Part shown: positions 28,848 through 38,268 of the stretch, one piece after another
Layout of the letters: each line of letters opens with the position of its first letter
How positions within the stretch are numbered: the first letter of the stretch is position 1
Assembly: GCA_040752895.1 (NCBI GenBank)
Contig: JBFMHN010000002.1
Location: forward strand, 1 to 64,000
DNA length: 64,000 nucleotides
DNA from: Pseudomonadota bacterium
Lineage (GTDB): Bacteria; Pseudomonadota; Alphaproteobacteria; GCA-2746255
Reading direction: 5' to 3'
The notes under the pieces: model-generated
Told to the model about the DNA's origin: nothing
What the model saw: the letters and a program-made list of their open reading frames with translations, nothing else
Database searches by the model: none
Made by a program: the position numbers and the translations under genes

Positions 28848-29317
28848 TGCGTCTCGGCCTATGGATCGCAACCACCGTTACCGTTCTCGATCAGGCGATC
28901 AAGTGGTGGCTGCTGAAACACGCGCTGGCCGGGCCGGAGGCTTTCCAGCCGCTCACCCCCTTCCTTAGCCTCGTGCGCGTCTGGAACCGCGGCATCAGCT
29001 TCGGGATTCTGGGCGGCGAGAACGCGCTTGCGCCGATGACCCTGATCTTCCTTGCCTTCAGCGCCGCCTTTTTCTTCATCGTCTGGCTGGGCCGCACGCG
29101 AAGGCCCTGGATCGGTTGGGGGTTGGGCCTCGTCATCGGCGGCGCGTTTGCCAACGCGGTTGACCGGATGCGTTATGGCGCCGTTCTGGATTTCCTGGAT
29201 TTCCATGCTTTTGGCTACCACTGGCCCGCTTTCAACCTGGCCGATGCCGCGATCACCGTGGGTGTGGGGCTGATTTTGATCGACGCCTTGCTGGAGCGCA
29301 GGAAATTGCCTACATAA
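28844..29317 (+). CDS. lspA: lipoprotein signal peptidase (signal peptidase II)
   Basis: The product is a 157-aa inner-membrane aspartyl protease that cleaves prolipoproteins at the lipobox. Four TM segments are evident. Conserved boxes are VLDQAIKWW, VWNRGISFGIL, GGAFANAVDRMRYGAVLDFL and FNLADAAITVG, with the catalytic aspartates in NAVDR and NLAD. Two adjacent ATG codons (28844 and 28847) are possible starts; the first overlaps the ileS stop. A predicted lipoprotein, a potential substrate, is encoded next. Confidence 0.95.
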   Translation: MMRLGLWIATTVTVLDQAIKWWLLKHALAGPEAFQPLTPFLSLVRVWNRGISFGILGGENALAPMTLIFLAFSAAFFFIVWLGRTRRPWIGWGLGLVIGGAFANAVDRMRYGAVLDFLDFHAFGYHWPAFNLADAAITVGVGLILIDALLERRKLPT

Positions 29318-29340
29318 GAAGGCGAACTGGACAGAGACGC

Positions 29341-29907
29341 GTGCCCGTGCTCCGATTTCGTATCCTTCTCGCGACCTTTTTGCTCGGCTTGGCGCCCATG
29401 GTGGCCGGGTGCGAGATCGCCGATGACCTGGTTTCCGGTACGAAAAGCAAGCTGCCGGACGAATTCCAAGTCATGAACCAACCGCCCTTGAGTCTGCCGC
29501 CGGACTACGGCCTCCAGCCGCCACGGCCGGGCGCCGAACGGCCCAGCCGGACCGAACCGACAGAGAGCGCCCGCCAGGCCGTCTTCGGCATCAAGGATAC
29601 CGGACTTTACCGATCGGAAGACGTCAGCGCCGCCAACTGGACGATCGGCGAACGCGCCCTTCTCACGCGGGCCGGCGCCAACCGGGCCGAACCTGGCATC
29701 CGTCGCATTCTGAACGACGAAGCGACGGCGATCGCCCCGGAAGACCGCTCGCTCACCGAGAAGCTGCTGTTCATGGGCGCGGAGGACACGTCGACGGACG
29801 AAACGCTCAACCCGGGTGAGGAATACCGGCGGATCCACGACCAGCCGGCGCCCACCGCCCCCGACACGGAAACCCCCAAAGACGACGAAACCTTCGGGTA
29901 CGAGTAA
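29341..29907 (+). CDS. DUF3035 outer-membrane lipoprotein, BamF-like
   Basis: The product is a 188-aa predicted lipoprotein from GTG 29341. The signal peptide ends in a lipobox, MVAGC, with the acylated Cys at residue 24. The mature start ends in LPDEFQVMNQPPLSLPPDY, the DUF3035 signature. In Caulobacter a member of this family (BamF) is part of the BAM complex that inserts beta-barrels, so a role in outer-membrane assembly is likely. The C-terminal third is acidic, proline-rich and probably disordered. It lies between lspA and two M16 peptidase genes. Confidence 0.85.
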   Translation: MPVLRFRILLATFLLGLAPMVAGCEIADDLVSGTKSKLPDEFQVMNQPPLSLPPDYGLQPPRPGAERPSRTEPTESARQAVFGIKDTGLYRSEDVSAANWTIGERALLTRAGANRAEPGIRRILNDEATAIAPEDRSLTEKLLFMGAEDTSTDETLNPGEEYRRIHDQPAPTAPDTETPKDDETFGYE

Positions 29908-29947
29908 GCGGGCCATCCGGCCAGCTCGATGGTTTGCCCCTTCCGAT

Positions 29948-31321
29948 ATGCGGCATGCCCTTTTCTTTCGTTCGACCGCGCGCCTTGCCGGCGCTTTCGC
30001 TTTTTTTTGCCTTCTTCTTCCCGCCCCTCTCCAGGCCGGCGTCTTCAACCCGGAAAGCTTCACGCTGGAAAACGGCCTGCAGGTCGTCGTCGTTCCGAAC
30101 CCGCGCATACCCGCCGTGACGCACATGGTCTGGTACAAGGTCGGCGCGATCGACGAGGCGCCGGGGAAATCCGGCCTTGCGCATTTCCTCGAACACTTGA
30201 TGTTCAAGGGCACGAAAACGCTCAAGCCCGGCGAGTTCTCGCAGATCGTCGCCCGCCACGGCGGCCATGACAACGCCTTCACGGCGCAGGATTTCACCGC
30301 CTACTACCAGACGATCGCCAGCGACCGGCTCGAACGCGTCATGCGGATGGAAGCGGACCGGATGGTGAACCTGGCCCTGACCGACGCGATCGTGCTTCCC
30401 GAACGCGACGTCGTACTGGAAGAACGCCGGATGCGATTCGAAAACGACCCGAGCGCCATGCTTTCCCTGGAAGTGGAGGCGATGCTTTACCGCAACCACC
30501 CCTACCGGAAGCCGATCATCGGCTGGGCGCACGAGATCGCAAGCCTGACGACGGAGGACGCGCTGCGTTTCTACCGGCGCCACTACGCGCCGAACAACGC
30601 GATTCTGGTGGTCGCCGGCGACGTGACGGCAAAGACGCTTCGCCCGCTGGCGGAGAAGATCTACGGCGCGATTCCGGCCCGCGAGATCGGGACCCGCGCC
30701 ATCCCGACCGAACCCCCCCTGACCGAGGACGTGACGCGCCGCGTCGTGCTGCACTCGACCGAAATCCGCCAGCCCCTTTTCCTCCGCCGCTACTTGGCCC
30801 CGAACCAGCGAACGGCCAAGGCGGGAGAGGCCGAGGCCCTCCAGGTGCTGGCGGAAATTCTCGGCGGTGGCGGCACCAGCCGTCTCTACCGGGGGCTTGT
30901 CGTCGATCAAAAGATCGCCGCCACAGCCGCCGCCCATTACGACCCGGTGGCGCGGGGACCGGCGGCGTTCTCGATCCAGGTCGTCCCGGCGCCCGGCGTG
31001 GCCGTCGAAAAGGTCGAGGCGGCGGTGGACGCCGAAATCGAAAACCTCGCGCGCGACGGCGTCACGGAGACCGAAGCCGGAGACGCCGTTCGCCGACTGC
31101 AGGCGGCGGCGATCTACGCCCGCGACGGGCTTGATACCGGGGCCCAAGTGCTCGGCGCCGCTTTGGCTTCGGGCCTGACGATCGAGGATGTCGAAAGCTG
31201 GCCGGCGCGTATCGGGAAAGTGACGGCAGGGGACGTGCGGGCGGCGGCGGCCGACGTTTTCGACCGCAAGCGCTCGGTGACCGGATTTTTGCTGCCAAAG
31301 AAACCCGGGGGAACGCCATGA
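29948..31321 (+). CDS. secreted M16 zinc metallopeptidase (active subunit)
   Basis: The product is 457 aa. The start MRHALFFRST at 29948 gives a clear signal peptide ending near residue 30 (PAPLQAG). The inverted zinc motif HxxEH is present at residues 79-83 (LAHFLEHLMFKGT), with the third glutamate ligand in VVLEERRMRFEN. A second M16 domain half follows, with LGGGGTSRLYRGLV. It probably acts in the periplasm on peptides or misfolded outer-membrane proteins. Its stop overlaps the start of the M16-like partner (ATGA, 31318-31321). Confidence 0.92.
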   Translation: MRHALFFRSTARLAGAFAFFCLLLPAPLQAGVFNPESFTLENGLQVVVVPNPRIPAVTHMVWYKVGAIDEAPGKSGLAHFLEHLMFKGTKTLKPGEFSQIVARHGGHDNAFTAQDFTAYYQTIASDRLERVMRMEADRMVNLALTDAIVLPERDVVLEERRMRFENDPSAMLSLEVEAMLYRNHPYRKPIIGWAHEIASLTTEDALRFYRRHYAPNNAILVVAGDVTAKTLRPLAEKIYGAIPAREIGTRAIPTEPPLTEDVTRRVVLHSTEIRQPLFLRRYLAPNQRTAKAGEAEALQVLAEILGGGGTSRLYRGLVVDQKIAATAAAHYDPVARGPAAFSIQVVPAPGVAVEKVEAAVDAEIENLARDGVTETEAGDAVRRLQAAAIYARDGLDTGAQVLGAALASGLTIEDVESWPARIGKVTAGDVRAAAADVFDRKRSVTGFLLPKKPGGTP

Positions 31322-32676
31322 GCCTGGGTGACCGATTGCGGCGCCTGGCCGTCCACGCCGGCGCGCTTGCCTGCCTTCTTTTTTTCCTTCCCTCGGCGGC
31401 TTCGGCGCTTGCTATCGAACGCGTCGTAAGCCCGGGCGGGATCGAGGCCTGGCTCGCGCGGGACGCTTCCGTTCCCGTCATCGCCGTCGAGATCGCCTTT
31501 CGGGAAAGCGGCAGCGCCGGGGACCCGGCGGGCAAGGAAGGGCTCGCCTATCTCGTCTCCGGCCTCTTGGACGAAGGCGCCGGGCCGATGGATTCGCAGG
31601 CCTTCCGCGAAGCCCTCGAAAAACAAGCTATCTCCCTAAGCTTCGACGCCAACCTTGACGATTTTCTCGGAAGCCTGAAGACGCTCCGGGAAAACCACGT
31701 GGCGGCGTTCGACCTTTTCCGCCTCGCCCTCTCCGAGCCGCGCTTCGATCAAGACGCCGTCGCGCGCATCCGCAACCAGGTCCTTACGACGATCGCCGCG
31801 CGTCTGGACGACCCGGACGCCACCGCCCAGCGCGCCTGGCTGCGCACCGTCTTTCCCGACCACCCCTACGGAAAGCCGCAGCAGGGAACCGCGGCAAGCG
31901 TGGAAGCCGTCGTCGCGAAGGACCTGCGCGCCTTCGTTGGCCGCAATCTCGCCCGCGACAATTTGATCATCGGGGTCGCCGGCGACATCACGGCGGCGGA
32001 GCTTGCGCCTTTGCTGGACCGCACCTTCGGAGCCCTTCCCGCCCATCGCCCGGAAGCGACGCCCATCCCCGAAACGAAAGCGAAGGGCGAGGGTGCGGAA
32101 ACCGTGATCGAAAAACCGATCCCGCAAAGCGTCGTCGTCTTCGGCCAGGCCGGCGTGAAGCGGGACGACCCGGATTACTACGCCGCCCAGGTTCTCAACC
32201 ACATCCTCGGCGGCGGCGGGCTGCAATCCCGCCTGGCGAAGGAAATTCGCGGCGCGCGCGGGCTTGCCTATGCGGTTTCCACCTATCTCTATCCCCTTGA
32301 TCGGGCTGGCTTATGGGTGGGCCAGCTCGCCACCCGCAACGATCGGGTCAAGGAGAGCCTCGATCTCCTCCGCGCCGAGTGGAAGCGCATGGCGGAAACG
32401 CCCGTCACGAAAGAAGAACTGGAAGACGCCAAGACCTACATCACGGGCGCCTTTCCCCTTTCCCTCGACAGCACCGGGCGGATCGCCTCGGTCCTTCTCG
32501 CCATTCAGAAATATCACCTTGGAATCGATTACTTCGAACGCCGCAACGCATACATCGCGGCGGTTTCCGCGGACGACCTCCGCCGTCTCGCCAAACGGCT
32601 TCTGAACCCCGATGCGCTTGCCGTCGTCGTCGTCGGAAGCCCGAAAGGCCTCGCCGCACCCGGCGCGGCCGAATAG
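31318..32676 (+). CDS. M16-like peptidase subunit lacking the zinc motif
   Basis: The product is 452 aa with an N-terminal signal (ALACLLFFLPSAASALA). It aligns in layout with its upstream neighbour. Where the zinc motif should be, however, it reads KEGLAYLVSGLLDEG, so HxxEH is lost. The C-terminal half keeps the conserved ILGGGGLQSRLAKEIRGARG. Pairs of one active and one inactive M16 protein form heterodimers in mitochondria and bacteria, so this is most likely the non-catalytic partner. It is translationally coupled to the active gene. Confidence 0.9.
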   Translation: MSLGDRLRRLAVHAGALACLLFFLPSAASALAIERVVSPGGIEAWLARDASVPVIAVEIAFRESGSAGDPAGKEGLAYLVSGLLDEGAGPMDSQAFREALEKQAISLSFDANLDDFLGSLKTLRENHVAAFDLFRLALSEPRFDQDAVARIRNQVLTTIAARLDDPDATAQRAWLRTVFPDHPYGKPQQGTAASVEAVVAKDLRAFVGRNLARDNLIIGVAGDITAAELAPLLDRTFGALPAHRPEATPIPETKAKGEGAETVIEKPIPQSVVVFGQAGVKRDDPDYYAAQVLNHILGGGGLQSRLAKEIRGARGLAYAVSTYLYPLDRAGLWVGQLATRNDRVKESLDLLRAEWKRMAETPVTKEELEDAKTYITGAFPLSLDSTGRIASVLLAIQKYHLGIDYFERRNAYIAAVSADDLRRLAKRLLNPDALAVVVVGSPKGLAAPGAAE

Positions 32677-32755
32677 TTCGGGCCGCCGCCCCTGTTCGCC
32701 CGGCGGACCTTCTGCTAGTCTTGCCGGAACAAACACCCCCCCGGACACGCCCGAA

Positions 32756-34045
32756 ATGCTCTATCGGCACGTCATCGAAACCTGCTTCGACACGGCAATT
32801 GGCGAAGGCGGGCTGCGGGAAGAGGCGTTCGAGAAGTGGCTGGCGCGGACGGCTTCCGGACTGGCGCGTCTGCGCAAGCACCGGGCCGAGGAAACGCTGC
32901 CCCTTCTCAAGCTTCCCGACGCCCGTGACGATCTCGTCCGGCTGGAGCCTCTCGCCCGGCAACACCGGGAACGGTTCGACCGCGTCGTCCTTCTCGGCAC
33001 CGGCGGGTCGAGCCTGGGCGCCCGCGCGCTCGCCGCCCTGGCGCCGTCGGAAAGAAAGCCCCGTCTTCTCTTCTTCGACAACGTGGACCCGTGGTCCTTC
33101 GAGAACCTCTTCCGCAACGCCGACCCAAGGAAAACCGGGTTCCTAGTCGTCTCGAAATCCGGCGGCACGGCCGAGACGCTCACCCAGTTTCTGACCGCGC
33201 TCGATTGGGTCCGCCAACACCTCGATGAGAAAGCCGTCCCGGAGCGCTTTACGGTCATCGCCGAGCCCGGCGAGAACGCGCTCCGTCACCTGGCGGCGCG
33301 GTGGGCAATTCCCTGCCTCGACCACGACCCGAAAATCGGCGGCCGTTTTTCCGTGTTGTCGCTGGTCGGCCTGCTGCCCGCCATGATCGCCGGCCTCGAT
33401 CCGCGCGGCGTGCGCGAAGGGGCGGGGCGCGTCCTCGATGCGACGCTGGCGGCGAATAACCCCGCCGCCGCCGAGCCCGCGATCGGGGCCGCCCTGCACG
33501 TGGCCCTCGCCGAAACCCGGCATCTCAGCCAGACCGTCTTCATGCCCTACCTCGACCGCCTCGACGGCTTCGGCCTCTGGGTCCGGCAGTTGTGGGCGGA
33601 AAGCCTCGGCAAGCAAGGCCGCGGCACCACCCCGATCCAGGCCCTCGGCACGGTGGACCAGCACAGCCAGCTGCAGCTTTATCTCAACGGGCCGAAAGAC
33701 AAGTTCTTCACCCTTTTGTTCGCCAACACGGTGGGCCAGGGGCCGGAAATCCCGCCCGCACTTGCGGCGGATCCCGACCTTCGCTGGCTCGCCGGCCGGC
33801 ACATGGGGGACCTGCTCGAAGCGGAAGGCCGGGCCACCGCCGAAAGCCTTGCCCGTCATGGCAGGCCGGTGCGCGTCTTGCGGATCGAGGCGCCGACCGA
33901 GGCGGTGGTCGGCGCGCTGCTCATGCATTTCATGCTGGAAACCATCCTCGCCGCCGATCTTTTCGGGGTGGACGCGTTTACCCAGCCGGCGGTCGAAGAG
34001 AGCAAGCGGCTGGCCCGCGAATACCTTGCGGACGGCGCGCCATGA
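32756..34045 (+). CDS. pgi: glucose-6-phosphate isomerase
   Basis: The product is 429 aa, clearly shorter than the roughly 550-aa enterobacterial enzyme but with all core blocks. It has two SIS-type sugar-phosphate segments (VVLLGTGGSSLGARALAAL and LVVSKSGGTAETLTQF), GGRFSVLSLVGLLPA, then QALGTVDQHSQLQLYLNGPK. It interconverts glucose-6-phosphate and fructose-6-phosphate. ATG 32756 starts the conserved reading; upstream in-frame codons are unlikely. Its stop overlaps the mutL start by ATGA. Confidence 0.92.
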   Translation: MLYRHVIETCFDTAIGEGGLREEAFEKWLARTASGLARLRKHRAEETLPLLKLPDARDDLVRLEPLARQHRERFDRVVLLGTGGSSLGARALAALAPSERKPRLLFFDNVDPWSFENLFRNADPRKTGFLVVSKSGGTAETLTQFLTALDWVRQHLDEKAVPERFTVIAEPGENALRHLAARWAIPCLDHDPKIGGRFSVLSLVGLLPAMIAGLDPRGVREGAGRVLDATLAANNPAAAEPAIGAALHVALAETRHLSQTVFMPYLDRLDGFGLWVRQLWAESLGKQGRGTTPIQALGTVDQHSQLQLYLNGPKDKFFTLLFANTVGQGPEIPPALAADPDLRWLAGRHMGDLLEAEGRATAESLARHGRPVRVLRIEAPTEAVVGALLMHFMLETILAADLFGVDAFTQPAVEESKRLAREYLADGAP

Positions 34046-35817
34046 CGATCCGCAGGCTTCCCGAAACCACCGTCAATCGAATCGCCGCCGGCGAGGTGAT
34101 TGAACGGCCGGCTTCCGTCGTCAAGGAACTGGTCGAAAACGCGATCGACGCCGGCGCGCGCCGGATCGAGGTCGTCATGACGAACGGCGGCCGCAGCCTC
34201 ATTCGCGTGACGGACGATGGCGGCGGCATGACGGCCGAGGAGCTTGCCCTTGCCGTCGAGCGGCACGCGACTTCGAAACTGGACGACGACAGCCTGCAAA
34301 ATATCGCCACGCTCGGCTTCCGGGGCGAGGCGCTCCCCTCGATCGGCGCCGTCGGCCGGCTTACGATCACCAGCCGGCCACCCGCCGCCGCCATGGCCCA
34401 TGCGATTCGCCTCGAAGGAGGAAGGAAAGGCGCGGTCGCGCCGGCCGCCCATCCGCCGGGCACGCGTGTCGAGCTGCATGACCTTTTCTTCGCCACCCCC
34501 GCCCGTCTCAAATTCCTGAAGGCGCCGAGGACCGAGCTTCAGCACGCCGTTGACGCCGTCCGGCGGCTGGCGATGGCACACCCCGAGATCACGTTCCACT
34601 TTTCCGACGGCGAACGCACGCTGTTGCAGCTTGAATCGGTCCAGGGCACGCTTTTCGACGCCAGGCTCGACCGCCTGATCCAATGCGTAAGCCGCGCGTT
34701 CGCGGAAAACGCGCTGCCCATCCGGGCCGAGCGCGAGGGAATCGGGCTTGGCGGCCACATCGGCCTGCCGACGTTCAACCGCGCCAATGCGCGGATGCAG
34801 TTCTTCTTCGTGAACGGCCGGCCGGTGCGCGACCCGCTTTTTCACGGCGCGGTTCGCACCGCCTACCGCGACGTGCTGGCGCGCGACCGCCACCCCGTGC
34901 TTGCCCTTTTCCTTGAACTCGCGCCCGAGCTTGTGGACGTGAACGTGCACCCAACGAAGGCGGAGGTGCGGTTCCGGGACGCCGGCCTCGTGCGCGGGTT
35001 GCTCATCGGCGCCTTCCGCCACGCCCTCCACGAGGCCGGGCACCGGGCGTCGTCGTCGGTGGCGGCGTCCGCCCTTGGCGCCTTCCGGGCCGAGCCTGCC
35101 CTTTCCTTCGCGAACGGCGCTGGGCGGGAACGGGGACTGCGCGAGGCGGCCCCCGCCTACCACGCCTCCCTGCCGGGGACGGCTACACCATCGGCGCGAA
35201 CGCCGGACGCGGAATCGGCCGAGCCCGAGCCTGCCGCCCATCCCCTGGGCGCGGCCCGCGCCCAAGTGCACGCGACTTACATCCTCGCCCAGACCGCCGA
35301 CGGCATCGTGATCGTGGACCAGCACGCCGCCCACGAGCGGATCGTGCTGGAGCGCATGCGGGCAGGTCTAAGCGGCAAGGGAATCGAACGGCAAATCCTT
35401 CTTATTCCCGAAGTCGTCGAACTGCCGGAGGAAAAGGTTCAACCCCTTCTCGATCGCGCCGAGGAGTTGGCCGAGTTTGGCCTTGTCGTCGAATCCTTCG
35501 GACCCGGCGCCGTCGTGCTTCGCGAAATCCCGGCTATGCTGGGCCTGGTGAACCCGCAAGGGCTGATCCACGACCTGACCGACGATCTTGAGGAGTTCGA
35601 GGCGGGCTTGAGCCTGCGCGAAAGCCTCGACCGCGTCGCGGCGACGATGGCGTGCCACGGCAGCGTCCGGGCGGGAAGGCGGCTGACGGCGGAGGAAATG
35701 AACCACCTTCTGCGCCAGATGGAAAAAACGCCGCACGCCGGTCAATGCAACCATGGCCGCCCGACCTACGTTGAGTTGAAATTACAAGATATTGAACGCC
35801 TGTTCGGAAGGCGCTAG
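34042..35817 (+). CDS. mutL: DNA mismatch repair protein MutL
   Basis: The product is 591 aa. The GHKL ATPase has ELVENAIDAGARRI, VTDDGGGM and TLGFRGEALPSIGAVG. A Pro/Ala-rich linker (about residues 340-410) leads to the dimerisation/nuclease domain. That domain carries DQHAAHERIVLE, which fits the DQHA(x2)E(x4)E endonuclease motif, plus ACHGSVRAG and QCNHGRPTYVEL. This indicates a nicking MutL, as expected in bacteria without MutH. It is coupled to pgi, with no mutS in the window. Confidence 0.96.
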   Translation: MTIRRLPETTVNRIAAGEVIERPASVVKELVENAIDAGARRIEVVMTNGGRSLIRVTDDGGGMTAEELALAVERHATSKLDDDSLQNIATLGFRGEALPSIGAVGRLTITSRPPAAAMAHAIRLEGGRKGAVAPAAHPPGTRVELHDLFFATPARLKFLKAPRTELQHAVDAVRRLAMAHPEITFHFSDGERTLLQLESVQGTLFDARLDRLIQCVSRAFAENALPIRAEREGIGLGGHIGLPTFNRANARMQFFFVNGRPVRDPLFHGAVRTAYRDVLARDRHPVLALFLELAPELVDVNVHPTKAEVRFRDAGLVRGLLIGAFRHALHEAGHRASSSVAASALGAFRAEPALSFANGAGRERGLREAAPAYHASLPGTATPSARTPDAESAEPEPAAHPLGAARAQVHATYILAQTADGIVIVDQHAAHERIVLERMRAGLSGKGIERQILLIPEVVELPEEKVQPLLDRAEELAEFGLVVESFGPGAVVLREIPAMLGLVNPQGLIHDLTDDLEEFEAGLSLRESLDRVAATMACHGSVRAGRRLTAEEMNHLLRQMEKTPHAGQCNHGRPTYVELKLQDIERLFGRR

Positions 35818-35827
35818 GAAAGAAGAC

Positions 35828-36136
35828 ATGAAAACACCCGACGAATCCAACCACCTGGTTGACGGCGTGCGCAATTTTTTCAAGTCGCGGACGCCGATCG
35901 AACTGATAGCCCTTGGCGCGATAGCACTTCTCGTCATCGATCTCCTGCTCGTTCCCATCCGGGCGACGACGCTTATGCTGGTCGTTGTCGCCACCTTGCC
36001 GTGGTGGCTTCCCTGTCTCCGGGACTACTTTTGGGCGGGTGCGCCGCTGGCCGAGCCCGAGCCCGAACCGATGGAATCCGACGAAAACCCACCGCCGGAA
36101 ACGCCCTTCGACGACACCGATCAGTACGGCGCCTGA
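35828..36136 (+). CDS. small two-TM membrane protein of unknown function
   Basis: The product is 102 aa from ATG 35828. After a charged N-terminus of about 25 residues there are two hydrophobic segments (IELIALGAIALLVIDLLL and TTLMLVVVATLPWWLPCL). The C-terminal tail is acidic and proline-rich (EPEPEPMESDENPPPETP). I do not recognise the family. It starts 10 bases after mutL and overlaps the 3' end of the convergent rsmD by 16 bases. Confidence 0.65.
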   Translation: MKTPDESNHLVDGVRNFFKSRTPIELIALGAIALLVIDLLLVPIRATTLMLVVVATLPWWLPCLRDYFWAGAPLAEPEPEPMESDENPPPETPFDDTDQYGA

Positions 36137-36720
36137 ACCGGGGTTTCCGCCATTTCGTGCCCCAGAAAAAGGGCCTTCGCCTCCCCGTAGCGGCGCTCGT
36201 CGAGGAGGCGGAAGCCTTCCGGCAAAAGACAAAGCTCCCTGGCGCCGGTCTCGAGGACGACGACAGCACCTTGGCGAAGCCAGCCTTCCCGCCGAAGTGC
36301 GGCGAGCGAAGGCCCACCCAAGTCTTGCCCATAGGGCGGGTCGAGGATCGCAAGCCCGACCGGCGCCGAAAGGTGGCCGGGCCTCCTGGCATCCCGCCGC
36401 AGAATCGCGACGCGGGCTTCCTCGCCCAGGCTTGCCGCGTTCTTCTGAAGAATCGCGACCGCCTTGGCGTCGGTTTCCAGGAAGGTGACGAAGGCAGCCC
36501 CGCGGGAGAGAGCCTCGAAACCCATGGCGCCACTGCCGGCGAAGGCGTCGAGAACGCGCTCGCCGGCGGGAAACGGATCACCCTCTTGCGAAGGACGGCG
36601 GTGGGCAAGCCAATCGAAGATCGCCTCGCGCACCCGCAGGGCGGTGGGCCGGATGCGCCGGTCCTTCGGTCCCTCAAGCCTTCGCCCACGGTGCTTCCCG
36701 GCAACGATCCGAAGCGTCAT
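36121..36720 (-). CDS. rsmD: 16S rRNA (guanine-N2)-methyltransferase RsmD
   Basis: The product is a 199-aa SAM-dependent enzyme that methylates G966 of 16S rRNA. It begins with the family motif MTLRIVAGKHRGRRL, followed by RPTALRVREAIFDWL. The SAM-binding glycine-rich loop is VLDAFAGSGAMGFEALSRGA and the catalytic motif is LDPPYG. Its start overlaps the stop of the pseudouridine synthase gene by ATGA, forming an RNA-modification operon. Confidence 0.95.
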   Translation of the reverse strand: MTLRIVAGKHRGRRLEGPKDRRIRPTALRVREAIFDWLAHRRPSQEGDPFPAGERVLDAFAGSGAMGFEALSRGAAFVTFLETDAKAVAILQKNAASLGEEARVAILRRDARRPGHLSAPVGLAILDPPYGQDLGGPSLAALRREGWLRQGAVVVLETGARELCLLPEGFRLLDERRYGEAKALFLGHEMAETPVQAPY

Positions 36721-37469
36721 CCGCCTTTCTCCGCGCCTTCGCTCAAGAGAGCCGCAACAAGCCGCGGCGGCACCTCGCGCACCTCGCCCCTGGCGAGACG
36801 GCCGAGTGCGAACGGCCCATAGGCGATGCGGATAAGACGATTCACCGTAAGGCCGAGATGCTCAAGCACCTTGCGGACTTCGCGGTTTTTCCCCTCGGCC
36901 AGCGAGACGGCAAGCCACACGTTCGCCCCCTGCACCTTTTCGATGCCCGCCGCGATCGGTCCATAGCGGATGCCCTTCACGTGTATGCCCTTGGCCAGAC
37001 CGGCGAGGGCGGAAGGCGTCACTTGGCCGAAGGCGCGAACCCGGTAGCGCCGCTGGAAACCTTGCGCAGGGTGTTCGAGCTTGCGCGCCAGCCTGCCGTC
37101 GTTGGTGAGCAGAAGCAGGCCTTCCGAGTTGAGATCGAGCCTGCCCACCGAAACGAGGCGGGGAAGCACGGCCGGCAGATGGCCAAAAACGGTTGCCCGG
37201 CCCTGCGGGTCGCGGTGCGTCGTCACCAGCCCCTTCGGCTTATGGTAAAGCCAAAGCCGCGGACGATCGGCGCCCGGAAGCGGCTTGCCGTCCACCGCGA
37301 TGCGGGTGTGGCGCGTGACATTGACCGCGGGCGTTTCCACCACCTTGCCCTCGATGGCAACGCGACCGGCAAGGATCCAGCGTTCCGCTTCGCGCCGCGA
37401 ACAGAGGCCGGCGCGCGCGATCCGTTTCGCAAGCCGTTCGCCGCCAACGCGCGTTTCCTTCGCCTTCAT
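36717..37469 (-). CDS. RsuA/RluB-family rRNA pseudouridine synthase
   Basis: The product is 250 aa from ATG 37469. An N-terminal S4 RNA-binding domain (ERLAKRIARAGLCSRREAER) precedes the catalytic domain. The active-site aspartate lies in SVGRLDLNSEGLLLLTNDG, and other motifs are LYHKPKGLVTTHRDP and EGKNREVRKVLEHLGL. The length and the PKG..TTHRDP segment point to RluB/RluE-like enzymes modifying 23S rRNA; the exact target is uncertain. It is flanked by ATGA overlaps on both sides (rsmD downstream, a glutamine amidotransferase gene upstream). Confidence 0.92.
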   Translation of the reverse strand: MKAKETRVGGERLAKRIARAGLCSRREAERWILAGRVAIEGKVVETPAVNVTRHTRIAVDGKPLPGADRPRLWLYHKPKGLVTTHRDPQGRATVFGHLPAVLPRLVSVGRLDLNSEGLLLLTNDGRLARKLEHPAQGFQRRYRVRAFGQVTPSALAGLAKGIHVKGIRYGPIAAGIEKVQGANVWLAVSLAEGKNREVRKVLEHLGLTVNRLIRIAYGPFALGRLARGEVREVPPRLVAALLSEGAEKGG

Positions 37470-38182
37470 GCGCCTTCGGCGGCGGCGACGAAGGCGGCGA
37501 AGATTTTCGCGTCTCCCTCGCTCACCAGATATTCCGGGTGCCATTGGACGCCGAGGCAGAAGCGGCGGCTTGGGTCCTCGATCCCTTCGATGACGCCGTC
37601 GGGCGCCACCGCGTCAACCACCACGGCGCCGGCCACCGTTTTGACCGCCTGGTGGTGGGCGCTGTTGACGGCGAGGGTGCGCGCGCCCGTGATGCGGTGC
37701 AGAAGCGAGCCTTCCGCGACCGCGACGGCGTGGCCGGGTTCGTTCCTCGGGTTGGGCTGTTCGTGGGCAAGGGCATTTTTCACTTCGTCCGGGATGTGCT
37801 GGACGAGCGTCCCGCCGAGCGCCACGTTCAGAAGCTGCTGGCCGCCGCAGATGCCGAGGATCGGCAAATTCCGCCGGTGCGCCGCTCGCGTGATGGCAAG
37901 CTCGAAGGCGGTTCGCCGGTCCTTCGTGGTGACGCTCGCGTGCCGCTCCTTCACCCCGAAATGGGTCGGGTCGATGTCGAAATCGCCGCCGGTGACGACC
38001 AGGCCGTCGATCCGCTCGAGATAGGCTTCCGCCAGGTCCGGCTCGTCCGGCAGCAGCAGGGGAAGGGCGCCCCGCTCGACCAACACGCGGACGTAATTCT
38101 CGCGCAGGGCGTACCAGGGAAGCTTCGAATAACCGCCCGGGCCCTCCCGGTCGAGCGTCAAGCCGATGACGGGTGCGTGCAT
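37466..38182 (-). CDS. class I glutamine amidotransferase-like hydrolase (PuuD family)
   Basis: The product is 238 aa of the Peptidase_C26 family, related to gamma-glutamyl-GABA hydrolase. The nucleophile cysteine is in ILGICGGQQLLNVALGG. The catalytic His/Glu are in GVQWHPEYLVSEGD. The substrate loop GGDFDIDPTHFG is typical. It may act in polyamine breakdown, but no other puu genes are nearby, so the substrate is inferred only from family. It is translationally coupled to the pseudouridine synthase gene. Confidence 0.85.
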   Translation of the reverse strand: MHAPVIGLTLDREGPGGYSKLPWYALRENYVRVLVERGALPLLLPDEPDLAEAYLERIDGLVVTGGDFDIDPTHFGVKERHASVTTKDRRTAFELAITRAAHRRNLPILGICGGQQLLNVALGGTLVQHIPDEVKNALAHEQPNPRNEPGHAVAVAEGSLLHRITGARTLAVNSAHHQAVKTVAGAVVVDAVAPDGVIEGIEDPSRRFCLGVQWHPEYLVSEGDAKIFAAFVAAAEGA

Positions 38183-38268
38183 GGCCGGACTGTAGGACGC
38201 CGACGGGGCTTACGGCAACTCGTCCGCCGCCACTTGACGGGGGCCCGCCCCCTCTTCACTCTCGCCCC

